A stretch of DNA of 64,000 bases from Hymenopellis radicata (taxonomy: Eukaryota; Basidiomycota; Agaricomycetes; Agaricales; Physalacriaceae): the NCBI GenBank assembly GCA_015501595.1, contig JADNRX010000041.1, positions 62,001 through 126,000 of the forward strand, written 5' to 3'. The notes under the pieces are model-generated. The model saw nothing but the letters and a program-made list of their open reading frames with translations. It searched no databases and was not told the origin of the DNA. This document shows, piece by piece, positions 33,864 through 45,825 of the stretch. Position numbers and translations under genes: made by a program. Positions within the stretch are counted from its first letter, which is position 1; every line of letters starts with the position of its first letter.

Positions 33864-34881
33864 ATTGTAAAGCGTAAGAGGAGCTATAACGAGCGTTAAG
33901 CAGATTCTGCGGCGCGCACTATACAAATAGCGAACTCGCTGATTCTCGCAGGAGGAGTATATAAACGCTTTGCCGGTTCTTGATCTGTTACCCGCCTTTT
34001 CGAAAGTGTGTAGAGTTGAGCTGAGGTGAGTCGGGACAGACCACGATAGCCCGCCAAGCCCGGCTCGTGTTTCATACTCCGCTGACCACGACCGCTGTAG
34101 ACCTGTCCGGTATCAGGGCTTTTTGATCTCCATGTTGAACTACATCAGAGCGGTATACACTCAAAGCGCTTCGATCGGACCGAATGTGGCTCGGAACGTT
34201 TCATGGCGCTTGAAAGAGGCGCCTATGTCTGCGGCCCGTATCAAAGCGCGATTCAAAAATCGGCTTGAATTTTTTTTTGGAGTTGGACGGCCATCAGGAA
34301 GTGCCAACGTGCAACATCTTGATCTTGTTTGACCCCGGTGAGCTTCGCTGGACTTGGACATATAGCGCACCCGGAACTTTGATGCCCATCGCAAGGAATG
34401 AAGGAATACGAGAAGATGATTGGAATAGAGACCAGTATGGGGCGGGCTTATTCCTAGTCACCGCTAGCAAAGTTCATCAAACCAAGACAGTGTTGAATAT
34501 GAGACCGACCTCACATCTAGCCCTTGCCAAGAGGATAATCCTACCCACGGGCTTACACGCGTCGTTCATAGAGCAGTGCAACATGGGGACTCTGGCCCCA
34601 AAGTACATGAAGGTTGAGGCCAACAATATTTGGTTCGAAAGACGGCGCCAATTTTTAGCACAGCCACGCTCTGGTCTTTGCCTTCGCCGGTGACTTGGTA
34701 GTACGGTGGGTAACATAGCGCCTCCAACGGCTCTCAAACGCAAAATTCAAGTGTAATATCGGCTACGGCGGAGATAAATATGGTACAGGAAGACAGATCG
34801 TACGCTACTGAGTCATCACAATGAAGAACACCAAGGCACAAACCCACGTACACCAACTTTCATGCGTCAAGAGGCTCCAAA
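33864..34881. other. No recognisable gene
   Basis: A TATATAAA motif (33958-33965, plus strand) is followed by short plus-strand frames at 34,123-34,693 without known domains or convincing splicing. The C-terminal part of the following minus-strand gene may extend to about 34,805. Confidence 0.45.
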
Positions 34882-35659
34882 TTAAAAGGGTAACGTCGGA
34901 GTCTGAGAGCTGCAGGGGCTTGAACGCGTAAGCAACGGCATCTCGTCTATCTTCCCAAGTCTCTGGCTGCCCAGAGAGCTTTCGGCAAGCCTCTTTGACA
35001 TCGTGTTTACCATCAACCCTCCCAAGGCCGCCGTCGAGACTGCGAGCAAAGATAGTGACTGTCGAAGGGCATCTTGACATTGAGCCAACTGCTTGAGAGT
35101 ATCGGAAAGCTTCGTTTGAGCCTCCTCCGCTGAAAACTTCTTCTGCAGGGCGACAACCGCAAAAGCAGTGTATCGACTTCGGCCGAGCTCTAGTGCAGTA
35201 TCCTCCGAGTGGCACCGGGAACAGCGCAGTAGCAGCTCGGAGACTGCGAGCAGATAACGGATGAGGACGTTCTCTTCATGTAATCTTTGAATGGCAGACT
35301 CCCACGAATCTCCAAGCCGAGTTTCCGTGTCTTTGAGCTTGAGGCTACTATGTACCATGTCGATGAACAGGGGTAGCGTTTTTACGAGCGGACGCGACTG
35401 GTTTAGGCTTTGTGCGTCGATAGACACTGCGTGCTCAAGCTGGGACTGGAGGGATTTAAGCTTGGAAGTAGAGTCTGTCCCGGTCGCGGTGTCGGTGTGA
35501 GATGCAGTGTTCTGTGCCCCGACTCTCGGAATCTGGAAGGAAGTAAATCGCTGAAGAATACTAGAGAGGAGAGACGAGTACAGTGACTAGTGGTGCCGTA
35601 GTATCGTTCGGCGTGGCATGAAGATCAACGCAGGCATTGGGAATAGGAAGTTCGGCCAT
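34882..35659 (-). CDS. Small helical protein of unknown function
   Basis: Starts MAELPIPNACVDLHATPN at 35,659; an intron (GTCACTG...TTCCAG) leads to IPRVGAQNTASHTD. The rest is helical and coiled-coil-like (SKLKSLQSQLEHAV, KDTETRLGDSWESAIQRLHE, KFSAEEAQTKLSDTLKQLAQ), without signal peptide. The given frame stops at 34,882. A different frame just downstream (SLDGGLGRVDGKHDVKEACR to LLIWSLLTHESW, ending about 34,805) also looks protein-like, so the last exon join is uncertain. No function can be named. Confidence 0.5.
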
Positions 35660-36536
35660 AGCAACTAATAGCGAGTTGATGCAAGTCGGCGAGTTCGAGG
35701 GGTTGAGGAAACCGTTAAGTTGTGGGCTTCCGAGGCGTGCTATCAGCTTTCAAATCATTCCCTGGAGGCACATTCACTGGTAACCGGACACACCTTGTGG
35801 CTTAAACGTGAGTTGAGTAGAGTGTAAGGAAGTTCTCGAAGAGGTCCGTCAAATGAGAGGCATTTATGTACGTAGCGTCCATCACAAAGGGAGCGGCGGC
35901 ATCAAAGGTATCGCTGGCGAGTGGCATAAAGGGTTCTTCGAAGTGGTCCTGAAGTTAGGCATGAAGCTCCTTTGTCAAGATTTTCAAAAGCACAGATGAG
36001 TTGAAAGAACTGAAAGGGTGCATAAGAAACCCCCGATGATGATAAAATGTCAAAGGGGACTTCATACATCGTCATTTGCCGTACAATCTTTGTTCTACCC
36101 ATTAGCGGGCTCGCTGTCAATTAACGATGGTCTTTTCTTTGAGCGAAGGTTGGGCGAGGGTCTGCCAAGCCGCGTCTTGGAACAAGTTGGGACCAGTGTC
36201 GGACCGCAGGTTGATTAACAAGTTGACTAGAGTAGTAGGGAGGCACGCGAGTCACTTACCAACACACTCATACGCGTTCTACACCAATGGGCAAACGATG
36301 GATAGAATGTTCAATGTGGGTTGCTTGGACCACGGTAAGATCAGGGTGTACGCGCGTCGCGGCATTGCGAGTCCGATCAATGTAACTCAAATGTCATTTC
36401 CAATTTGTCCTGAGCGTGTTCCTTCCTCTTTCCCTCACGCATGATGAGGACGTCCTGCTGTCGTCTCTTCAACCGCGTTGTCTTATTATCCGTCTTTCTT
36501 CTTGGACTATCTATCCTGCTCCAACACTTCGAGGTC
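35660..36536. other. No recognisable gene
   Basis: Short frames on both strands with no domain. The right part is the upstream region of the dehydrogenase gene. An in-frame upstream ATG at 36,441 would add a hydrophobic N-terminus to it. Confidence 0.45.
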
Positions 36537-37491
36537 ATGTCGCCACTACCTGCCCTTCGCGCCTCTAACAAGGCGTTCTTCGCTTCGCTCCACACACCTA
36601 CCGCCGTCTTCGTGGGCGGCACGTCTGGGATAGGACGCGCCATGGCCGAGGCTCTTGCTGCTCACACGGAAGGAGACGCGAATATCGTCATTGTCGGGCG
36701 CAACGGAAAGGCTGCCCAAGAGATCCTGGCTTCGTTCCCCAGCTCATCGGCCAAGAGAGAGTTCATCGAATCCGACGTCACAAAGAGCATCTCCGGGCTC
36801 TCCTCCGTCACAGCCCAAATTGCTGCCACCTTCCCTGATGGTATCGACTTCCTTGTCCTCACGCCGGGGTATGCCGCGATGGATGGACGAATTGAAAACG
36901 AGGAGGGTATCGACAGGAAGATGGCCGTCAACTATTACGCGCGGTGGAAGTTCATATACGACTTGGCGCCTATCTTGCGAGAGGGCGGCAAAGTCATCTC
37001 GGTTCTTGGGGCAGGATACGGTTCGAAGATTGATGTGGAGGACCTTGGTCTCAAGAAGCCAGGCGCGTACAGCGTGTCGAAGGTGGCAGGAGTCACGCCG
37101 ACGTATACAGACCTTATGATGCAGGTATGTTTCTTCCTACGCATTTAATATCCGTCTCTAACCTCTGTGTTAGAGCTTCGCTGCGCTGTATCCCAAGCAT
37201 TCATTCACGCAAGCCAACCCCGGTGGTGTACGCACCAATTACCTTTCCTCTTCCCCCACACGGCTTGTTCGTTGGACGGCACCACTTACTTACCTGGCGT
37301 ATCCCTTCATGTCCAGTCCTGCAGAGTGCGCGGAGAACATGTGGCATGGCATCATTAACGTGGCAAAAGACGGAGGTGCCTATAGGATTGGAAGCAAAGG
37401 TGAAGACCTGGGAAAGAAGAACTGGTATGGCACTGAAGAAGAGCGGAAGAAGCTTTGGGAACATACGGTGGAGAGTGTAAAAGCGTCGTAG
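36537..37491 (+). CDS. Short-chain dehydrogenase/reductase, 301 aa
   Basis: Two exons (36537-37124, 37174-37491) join to 302 codons. The NAD(P)-binding motif is GGTSGIGRAMAEALA near residue 30; NYYARW corresponds to the conserved Asn region, and AYSVSKVAG carries the catalytic Tyr and Lys. The C-terminal exon has NPGGVRTNYL, a usual SDR block. The substrate cannot be predicted. Start MSPLPALRASNKAFF is chosen because fungal relatives usually begin shortly before the glycine motif; the in-frame ATG at 36,441 would add a 32-residue hydrophobic leader (VVLLSVFLLGLSILL), so membrane anchoring is an alternative. Intact. Confidence 0.88.
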
Positions 37492-38140
37492 TGATTTATT
37501 GCACTGACTGGCTACTGAGTGCATGTATATTAATCTAATATTATCTCTTCGTTGTGCTGTAGTACTTGCACATATTCTTCTCGCTAATCTGTGGCGAGTA
37601 TGGCACGTGTAGCCCTTGACGCGCGCGATCGTCGTGCGCGTGCTTCCCACTACGCATGTGAAAGACACGAAGGGATGACGGAGATGATCATGTTCTTCAT
37701 GGCCAGCATTCTTTGATGAACGATAGGCAGCTGTTTTTGAGATCACAGTAGGTAACTATCTCGGCAGTGTAGAGTATCCGATGTCGGACGTGTTCATTTC
37801 ATTGTTCAAGTTGTGGCAGTTTCTTGACAAGCCAAACGGTCCCGGTCAGCAGCCATGTACCCAGTCGCATTTGTCTCTGAGAAAGCCTTCCCAGGCCTGT
37901 CCCAGTCGACTTTGTACTCGGAAATTATACATCGAAGTGTACTCCAACTGGTATAAATTAAAATGAAGCAACGCGCATAAACGCAGGTGACTGTCAATGT
38001 CATGATCGCGAAGGAAAGGGTCCAGACCCTATCTGATCAGGCACGTAATCCCCTCTTGCCTCCGCTCCTCGATCTGCTCTGGCGGCATTTGTGTCCCAGA
38101 CCTTGCGGTGCTCCCCCGAGCTCCTTGGGAAAGGCCCATT
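37492..38140. other. No gene seen
   Basis: 3' flank of the dehydrogenase and upstream of the F-box gene. Short frames only. Confidence 0.5.
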
Positions 38141-39740
38141 ATGGACCATGACTCACGACCCTCTAAGCCAACTCAACGCCGTACCCGCAGTCTAAAGGAC
38201 CTCTTACAGCTTCCCCTCCTTTCTCGGATCAGCGATTCCACTGTTACTCTCCCCACTAATCTACCTCTACCGGGCGTCCTACCATGCGATATCTTCCTTG
38301 AAATCTCTGAGTGGCTATGGCAAGATGATATCCTGAGCTTGAGCTTGACGGTGCGCTACCAACATTGCTCTTTGACGGCTCCATTTCATTTATATATGAT
38401 TTCTAGTCGAAAGGCATGCGGTGCCTCATGATGCCTGCCTTGTATGAGACCGTCGTGCTCGGCTCGACGCGATCATGCCAGAGTGGGCTACGCATGCTCT
38501 GCGAAAGACCAGAGGTGTGTCGGTGGGTGCGCAAACTCGCTGTACGACCGGACTATTATCTGGCATGGCCCAGGCCGGATAAACCGATAGACGAAACATG
38601 GGTAGCAGAACAGCTAGCTGCGATTGCGCACAAGCGGAAGCTGCTGTCCATGCATACCTTCGATTGGGACGGCCACGAGATGCCCGGGAACGTATTATGG
38701 GATGCTTTACGCGATGGCTGTCCCGAACTCCGAACACTCTCCACTAATGTCGGATATAATCCCATCGACTCATCATCTTCTCTCTTTACGTTCCATAATC
38801 TGAAGGCGTTCTCCTTGACTGTCCGGCACAGTCTTAACGGCGACGACCTCTTCCCGATCCTGAGCAGCTCCCCAATCCCTTTGGGATATGCTTATACAGC
38901 ACTCGCCGAACCTGGAGGAGCTCAACTTATGCAGCTTCTCGCCAGCAACGCGTCTATTTGATCTGTCACCCCTTTTCACCGCACAGTGGCCTCACCTCAA
39001 ATGCATCGTTCTCGGATGCTTTGGGTTCCAACATGATTTTACCCTCAGTTTCGACGTAGACTCCATGAACACATGGATCGCCCAGCACCCCGCGCTTTCG
39101 TATCTCCGCTTTGTTTGGAGCTTCAAACGCTGGATTAGTCCTGACGAAGTGCCGGCGTTGCCATGTACTCAGATCGACTCGTATGCCGGTATATTCCAGC
39201 AGATACCGCTTTCCGCCCCTTCCACCCTCACGACATTGGATCTCATGACGGAACCGATATACGATTCGCGCGTGGTAATGCTCTGCCCGTTCTACGGGCG
39301 CTGGAGCGCCTCGAAATACTCGATATCTGGATGCAGGTGACTGACGGCTCATTTGTGGGGCCGTCTTGGCCGCATCGCCCGGGCTTAAAGAGTTTCACTT
39401 CATGTGCACGACCGCGGGCGAATGGGCGAAAAGGATGCAGGGATTGCTGGTGTTGCATGTACCACGGCTGAAGGTGCTATCGCTAACGGAAGGGCACCGG
39501 TATCGATGGCGAAAGAAGACGATGGCGCGCTTCGCTGCGGGGATAGTCCGCATGAATGAGAGGTTGGATCAGGTGAACATGCGTTGGGTTAGGGAGCGCT
39601 GCAAAGGACATTTGAAGCAAGAGGGCAGGTATGACGTGGTTCGTGGAAGTGACGGCGGAGTCAAATCCGTCATGGTGTCGGAGAGAGGGTTCACGCTTGT
39701 TGGCAACACGTTCACTCGGTGCGTTGAATACAAGATTTGA
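38141..39740 (+). pseudogene. F-box protein gene, probably decayed
   Basis: Start MDHDSRPSKPTQRRTRS; the F-box-like segment is LPLPGVLPCDIFLEISEWLW near residue 50. After an intron (GTGCGC...TTCTAG) comes SKGMRCLMMPALYETVVL, typical of agaricomycete F-box proteins with leucine-rich repeats, and later HSPNLEELNLCSFSP and SAPSTLTTLDL. The frame changes several times: at about 38,830-38,870 (explained by a 37-nt intron or a 1-nt shift), near 39,270 (to LPVLRALERLEILDIWM) and near 39,355 (to AASPGLKEFHFMC). The last two have no good splice sites. The C-terminal frame ends at 39,740. Substrate receptor role in ubiquitin ligases is inferred from the family. Confidence 0.55.
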
Positions 39741-40559
39741 GCGGACTTGTTTGTTGTATGATCTACGATGATATATTTTACGATACTGTTCATACTATTG
39801 TCTCCGTGGTATACACACTTTTTGGGCACGAAGAGTGCAGCTTTCATACAATCCAGCTTTCTAGAAGAGACTACTAGCTTTCCCTGCCCAGCCAACACAG
39901 TGCACCGCCTCTCTGTACAGAACATAAGTAAGTAGTAGAAATCGAAATATGCTAGCGAAGGCATTCTCATTTGTTCAGACATTCAAGGGAATATATGAAA
40001 TAACTTGATTGCGCAACAGTACAAAAAATGAGTAACTATGAAGGTTCTCAGATGCGTAGATTCGCATCTTCACCGAACGAAATAAAAGACGTCTAAAGAC
40101 AAGAAGGAGAGTCCCAAAAATTGCTAGAGGCCGAAGCCAATAGACGTGTTCGGATGTATAATTTGCAATCAGCAAAAGACTATGCCTCGGTAAGGACCTC
40201 ACTGGCGATAGTTCAACCCGTGCACAAGAGATAAGGAAGCCGATGGGCGCGGGTAGTGACTGCTTATATAGTCCTGATTGCGCACGGACCATGCTTTGAT
40301 GGCGCGCACGGACCATTGGTATGTTTGCGCCAATCACTTGTTGGAAAACTTCACGTACGCGACAGGCGGTGGACCTAACTGAGTCGGAGAGAACGGCAGT
40401 TGTCCCAGAAAGCAGGTTCCTGATCTTGTTGTGCCATCGCCTTGAGAATTCTTACCTGATTTCAGAAATCCCTCTGATGACTTCGTATAGGAACTTAGCT
40501 GTACCTGGCCTTGCTCGGCCCCTGCCCCATAGGTGGAACTTTGCTACCATTGATGCGGT
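39741..40559. other. No recognisable gene
   Basis: Only short frames. It borders the weakly conserved outer part of the right duplication arm. Confidence 0.45.
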
Positions 40560-43023
40560 GCTATCGCCCATACACCCTACTTCTGACATTTAAGGATCGA
40601 CATCTACTGGTTACCACTCCCCGGGCCGTTGGTTTACTGTCTGCGCTGCATCACTGTAACAACGACCGCCAGTGGATACCACTCGTACGCGTGGAACGTT
40701 ACCCTATCACCATAGCTACTTTGCTCGAACACAGAAAATCCGAGTCAAGGAGTGAACGAATTGGATCTACACGCGACGGTTTCTTTCAACGTCAGGTCGA
40801 ATGCCTACTACCTCCTAGCGAAAATCTGTTTCTCGGCGACGACATGATGGTGAAGACGTATAAAAGTCGTCCTCTTTCCTCAGTGCTTCTTCAGGTTGAT
40901 CCTCTTCTCAATATTTGCACCCTCTCACCGCTGGTAAGTATGAGTTGATCTAAATTGGAACGTCCTCTGATCGCAAACGAATTCCCCTTCACAGGCCGGA
41001 TACTTTCTTCAAATCGCTGGTAAGTCTCCAATGCGACATGTTAGAGGCGTTTTTCATGGCGCCCCGCAGGTCGAACTCGAACGAATAGCCTCTATATTTA
41101 CCAGTACACTTCAACGCCTTCTCCAACAACACGATGTTCTCCAAACGTTTCGTGTTTCTCCTCTGTTTGCCGGCTTACTCTTGGCCGTTTTTGCGGCCCC
41201 GACGAAGGTTAGCGCCTCCGTGTCTCCCTCTCATAGCGCTGCTAATAGTATCATTAGGCTGGGTTGGAAAGGCAACGGGGAAGAACGATATAACTAGGGT
41301 GGGTGTAGAACGATCTTCATATCCCGCTTCTGTGCTCAAAGCATATCAGGCCAGCACTCTTAATACAAAGCGCGGGGCCACCGCAAAAGGCGGTACCGCC
41401 GCGAAGGATGGCAACAACGGGACAGGTGGTAGCTCGAAGGGTGGCAAGGGAAACGGTAGTAGCGCGAAAGGTGACGGGAAAGGAAGCGACAAGGTGAGTC
41501 TCATCATGGAATGAGTTTTCTTTTTTCATGGTTCCGCGTAGACAAAAGCCGTTTGCAAATTGGACAACAAGGTATGCTACCTGTTCTTGGATGCAGAATA
41601 TGTATCTAATACGATTCTACAACAGGCAAAGGCATACCCGCCAAAGTCAAGCAAGACCTCTAAGAACGCCAAAGGCAGCTCGAAGGACACGGATTCGACG
41701 AAAACTCCCAAGGGCAGCAAAACGACAAAGACCACGCGTGACCTGACGCCCAGTCGGACTTTTGAGAAACGAGAGGTGGTCACGATTGGATACCATGGAA
41801 CGACCAAGGTGCCTTTTACTTTTGAACTCGGGCGATGTAACCTAACCGATGCTTGCTTACAGGCTAACGGTGACGAGTATTTGGCAGCCACGGAAGCTGG
41901 TAGGGGTCTAGCACGAGAGTGGGTTCCCTCTCCTGAAATCACTTCCTTCCCTCATCGTCTCTTGCAGAGAATCTTTCAATGGAAATGCCGTCCTCTTGGG
42001 GAATGGGCTATATGTTGCGAGTTACGCCGAGACCGCCCAGGTCTACGCACTTTCAGCTGCTGACAAAGTCCATGCCAACGGAGGAGAGTATGAACCTGTC
42101 ATATGTGTTTTGACTGTCGACACTTCGAAGGCCGATTCGGACTGGGTTACCGACTATAAGAAGATCTGGATGCCTTACGCGCTGCTCGGTAATGGGCCGA
42201 ACAGACAAGCGAAACAGAAGACCTTCATCACGAATACCTTTGGTGAAGGTTCAGACGACACTGCCATTCGCTTCGCAAAGCGTGCGTTCCATCTTTATTA
42301 ATTGTCTGCGATGTCTGCTAAATCGGACTTCAAGTTCGTACCACTCGCCCCGCCAGTGCCGCAGGCCACCAGATGATGATTCCCCCGGCTACCCTCGACC
42401 GTATACAGTACGTTCAGATGATGCTCCTTCCTTCCGTCAATTCTGACATGCTTTCTTTCAAGGGCGAAGGAGTGTATACCTGCGAGTCGGGCGGGTAGCC
42501 TTCCAAAGTTGAATTACCAGGAGCTTCAAGAACCCTGGAATATTTACGTGTCGGATGAGCTGAACTGCGATGACATTGAGTAGTGATGATACACTAGTCT
42601 TTGCTTAGCCTTCTCTAAATTATGATGTCTGCGTACTTAGTACTGACTGAGCCTGACCGCGAAACTTGAAGCATGATCGGAGCAAATGCTCCGGCCCACA
42701 AAAAGGCACGTTGCTTTGCTTCCCACCATCACCATGGTTTGGATATGCATATAACGACGCCCGTTAACGCGACGACTAATGACGGGTAAACATCAACCGC
42801 CAAAATACGCGGAAACCACCGTTTTCGAAAAGCTCACCATTGGTTTCTGGATCATCCTTCTACGTGCGTATCTGTACGATGTTCAAAATTGTTCTAACTA
42901 TCATCATGTAGCTTTTCACATTGTCTGGAAGCTAGCCCTTAACATTACTACCTCCAAGCCATGGACGCGAATTGTTACCGAAAGCTTTTCTCGGTACTTC
43001 ACTGACCATTTAACGTACAACCA
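40560..43023. repeat. Right arm of the large inverted duplication
   Basis: Inverted counterpart of 1-2,700, without the MITE. The outer 300 bp are diverged. Homology to the left arm must continue beyond 43,023, but the left copy is cut by the window edge. Confidence 0.9.
41134..42301 (+). pseudogene. Second copy of the secreted ADP-ribosyltransferase-like gene, frame broken at the start
   Basis: Same five-exon layout as 1013-2176. Compared with the intact copy, one G is missing in the signal-peptide exon (TTTG-CCGG instead of TTTGGCCGG) and another near the start of exon 2 (CTGGG-TTGG). Normal splicing of intron 1 then puts exon 2 out of frame. If intron 1 is retained, the frame from the ATG reads into exon 2 again, with a different, less signal-like N-terminus. 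The downstream exons, including IGYHGT and GNGLYVASYAETAQVYA, stay open and end at 42,301. So either a recent pseudogene or a form with a changed N-terminus; base-call errors in G runs are a third option. Confidence 0.75.
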
Positions 43024-44031
43024 AATCCAATGGTTGCAACCGGACACTTTTGGGATCCTAAAGAAATGGGCTGGACGCCAGAAGATAACCGTTACGGTTG
43101 ACGAACTACCCTCCGGTGCAAACCTCTTATGGATGGGACCGAAACGGCTGGACAGGGTCATTCTATATATCCATGGCATGTTCATTTAACGCGTCCATGG
43201 TACTCGAATTGACGAATATGACAGGCGGCGGCTTCGTCTTTCCAATATCCGACTTTGCTATCGCGTTCTGGCACCATGTCTGCTCGGAGCTACACGCGAG
43301 AGACGTGCCCGTTGGTATTGTCTTCCTGGCTTACAGTACGTCTCGTGGCGTTTCGAATGCGTCGGACTCTCTGACAGTCATCTCATCTAGAACTATACCC
43401 CGATGGAAAATACCCCGACCACTTACGTGCAGCCCGCGACGCCATTGCATTCCTGCTCGAATCTGGTGTGAAGCCATCATGTCTGCAGATAGCGGGCGAA
43501 TCTGCAGGTGGTAACATCCTTGTCCAACTGATCTCCCACATCCTTCACCCGCTTCCAGCCGTGCCACCTCTTCCTCGTGATCTCCGTTTTGCTGGCGTAT
43601 TTCTCATGTCGCCGTGGGTCTGCCCTAGCGACGAAGACGGTAAAGATCAGTACGACGTGATCAGTCGCAAATCACTACTGTTCTGGGGCCATCTTTTTCT
43701 CAAGGACGTTCCTCCAACAGATCGTCCTTATGTCGAGGCCATGAACGCTCCGAAGGGATGGTACACCGGTATGGACAACGTTGTTAGCCGAATGCTCTTG
43801 ACGTCGGGCAACAAGGAGGGGATGGCCGATGCTCATAAGCAGTTCCATGGGATCTGCGTTGGCGATTTTGGGGTGGATGTTACTTTCCTGGTGGACGAGG
43901 GCGGATTACATGACAGCCTTATCTATGACTTTTCACTGCCTTTGCTACAGCTGTTGCAGAAGCCGCGGATAGGACCGCTTACGCCCAAGGTTATTGATTG
44001 GTTTGCTGCAGGTTTTGAAATAGCGGTTTAA
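42779..44031 (+). CDS. Alpha/beta hydrolase (esterase/lipase type), 366 aa
   Basis: Four exons (42779-42863, 42912-43175, 43225-43335, 43391-44031) join to 367 codons. Near the N-terminus is a hydrophobic stretch (FWIILLPFHIVWKLAL), probably a membrane anchor. The oxyanion motif HGGG spans an intron, and the nucleophile Ser is in IAGESAGGN. Downstream VFLMSPWVC and the probable His region GLHDSLIYD complete the pattern of the hormone-sensitive-lipase-like/steryl-acetyl-hydrolase group; the substrate is unknown. Intron 2 is unusual: the only join that gives HGGG uses a GC donor (CATG|GCATGT). The gene's 5' part is duplicated at 1-525. Confidence 0.88.
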
Positions 44032-44189
44032 ATTTGATGGCAGTGTAATACATTTCTTTCGCTATTCGCAGTATCAACGCTCGTAAAGCTCAAGTTTCTT
44101 CTCGAGCATGTTTAGCTCAGACTCCAGCTCGGCAATCTCGACTCGCAATTCCAACGTTGTCCCGCACGACGCCAGCGACTGTTTCTCAT

Positions 44190-45566
44190 CTATAGCCTGC
44201 ATCCCTTCACCTTCTTCTTGGCGTCGTTCGTCTGCGATAGCGCCATGTCCAGCTTGATCTGCTCCGCCTTCATCTTGAAATCCCATCCCTTTCTCTGCGC
44301 CATCAAGACTTCGTGCTCGCGTTCCTCCCCTTTAACCTTTTCCAGCTTGTCCTCTGCAGAGTCCAGCAGCGCCTGCGCTTCCTTCAGCTTCCCCGTCTCG
44401 ATATCTTGTTCAACCTGTAGGATAACCAGCTTGGTACTCATGTAGGCCACATGTGCGGCGTTGGTTTCGAACAGTGGCCTGTCGTAGTCGATCAAGCGCT
44501 TCCACACGTCCGTCCGCTTTTCCGTTAAAGGGATTTCCTTCTCCATCCTCTTCGATCGCTTCTTCAACTTCGTTTCTTGCTTTACCGTAGAGGCCACACT
44601 CCTCGTTAGCCTGTCTACTTCCTCCTGGAGTTCCCTCATGTTACCGTGAGCGCGTTTATCCTGCAGGCCATCTCTCTCGGCGGTGAGAAGAGATAGCTGC
44701 GTTTCCGCGGCGGCTGCGCGTGCCTCCAGCTCGGGTACAGATGACTGTGATGCATGCTGCTTGCCTGCGAGGACCTTCTTCCGGTTTTCGAGTTCTGCCT
44801 CTCGCGCTCTGATCTCCGCCTCCCTCGTCCGTAACTCCTTTTCCCTGCCCTCCAAATCTGCAGATCGAGTGGCGACAAACTCGTCGAATTTCTTCTGCTC
44901 GAGATCCACAAGAAGGACATCTTGACGAGCTGCGTTTTCCTGTTGCACTCGAATGTTCGCAAGGGCCTTGAGATGTTGGAGTTCCTGGACTCGGGTCGCC
45001 TGGCTTTTCAGCCCATCTCTAGTAATCTTTTGAAAGGCGCGAGTGTCGTTGAGCAGCGTCTTGATTTCCTTCTGGAAGCCCACGTATGCGTCGTACAGAC
45101 GTCTGGCATCGTCGTCCAGCTTGGTCGCTGATGCTAGGCCAGTTTCATAGACCGCGTAGAGATCGTAGAAGAGCGGCCAAGATGCGCGCAGAACTTCTTC
45201 TGCATCCCGCAGATGGGCTCGACGATTTTCTGTGTCCTCCACCTTGGCGACTTCCAATTTTTTAAGCGACCGGTTCGCATCCCATAAGTCGAGTTTGAGA
45301 CATCCGTCTTCGAACTCCAGCTGCTCGATGTAATCCTTCTGGGTACTGATGTCTTCCCATAGATCTTCAAGACGCGCCAGCGTTATCCCTAGTTCATGTT
45401 CTACGACGACGCGCTCTTTGTCCTCTTTGTCACCGCAGTCGGGTTCGTCATCAGACACGTCCCAGTTCGCGTCAGAGTTCGTTTTGTCCTCGTCTTCCTT
45501 AATAGAAGGTGTTTGCGCCACTGAAGGACTATCGGGCTTCGCGACTAGCGGGATGTCAGACGTCAC
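44190..45566 (-). CDS. Coiled-coil protein, 458 aa, unknown function
   Basis: One uninterrupted frame from MTSDIPLVAKPDSPS. The N-terminus is acidic and disordered (DVSDDEPDCGDKEDKE); from residue about 60 it is almost wholly heptad-patterned coiled coil (DLEGREKELRTREAEIRARE, EKLEKVKGEEREHEV). The frame stops at 44,190 after KKKVKGCRL. Another frame directly following (44,074-44,210, with LELRVEIAELESELNMLEKK) has good heptads too, so a 1-nt shift may have removed the natural C-terminus. No domain tells its role; structural or cytoskeleton-linked functions are common for such proteins but this is a guess. Confidence 0.7.
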   Translation of the reverse strand: MTSDIPLVAKPDSPSVAQTPSIKEDEDKTNSDANWDVSDDEPDCGDKEDKERVVVEHELGITLARLEDLWEDISTQKDYIEQLEFEDGCLKLDLWDANRSLKKLEVAKVEDTENRRAHLRDAEEVLRASWPLFYDLYAVYETGLASATKLDDDARRLYDAYVGFQKEIKTLLNDTRAFQKITRDGLKSQATRVQELQHLKALANIRVQQENAARQDVLLVDLEQKKFDEFVATRSADLEGREKELRTREAEIRAREAELENRKKVLAGKQHASQSSVPELEARAAAAETQLSLLTAERDGLQDKRAHGNMRELQEEVDRLTRSVASTVKQETKLKKRSKRMEKEIPLTEKRTDVWKRLIDYDRPLFETNAAHVAYMSTKLVILQVEQDIETGKLKEAQALLDSAEDKLEKVKGEEREHEVLMAQRKGWDFKMKAEQIKLDMALSQTNDAKKKVKGCRL

Positions 45567-45825
45567 CTTTGGAGAACAAGAAGAGTGTCCTGACCGATGG
45601 GAACAATACCGTAGCGTCTGAGCAGCTTCATGACCGAGAGCAGGAGTGATGGTTGATGTTCAAGTACGATACCACTGGCAGTGGCAACAAAGGGACAAAG
45701 ACCCTTCCATGAATCATGTGATGGTTTCCGTGACCGTCCCGTTATTGATGAGCTCGTTTCCACCTCTGAACTTCATTTATTCTGTTCTATCATGCTGCCA
45801 CAAACAGGTAAGTAGTGAAACGTTC

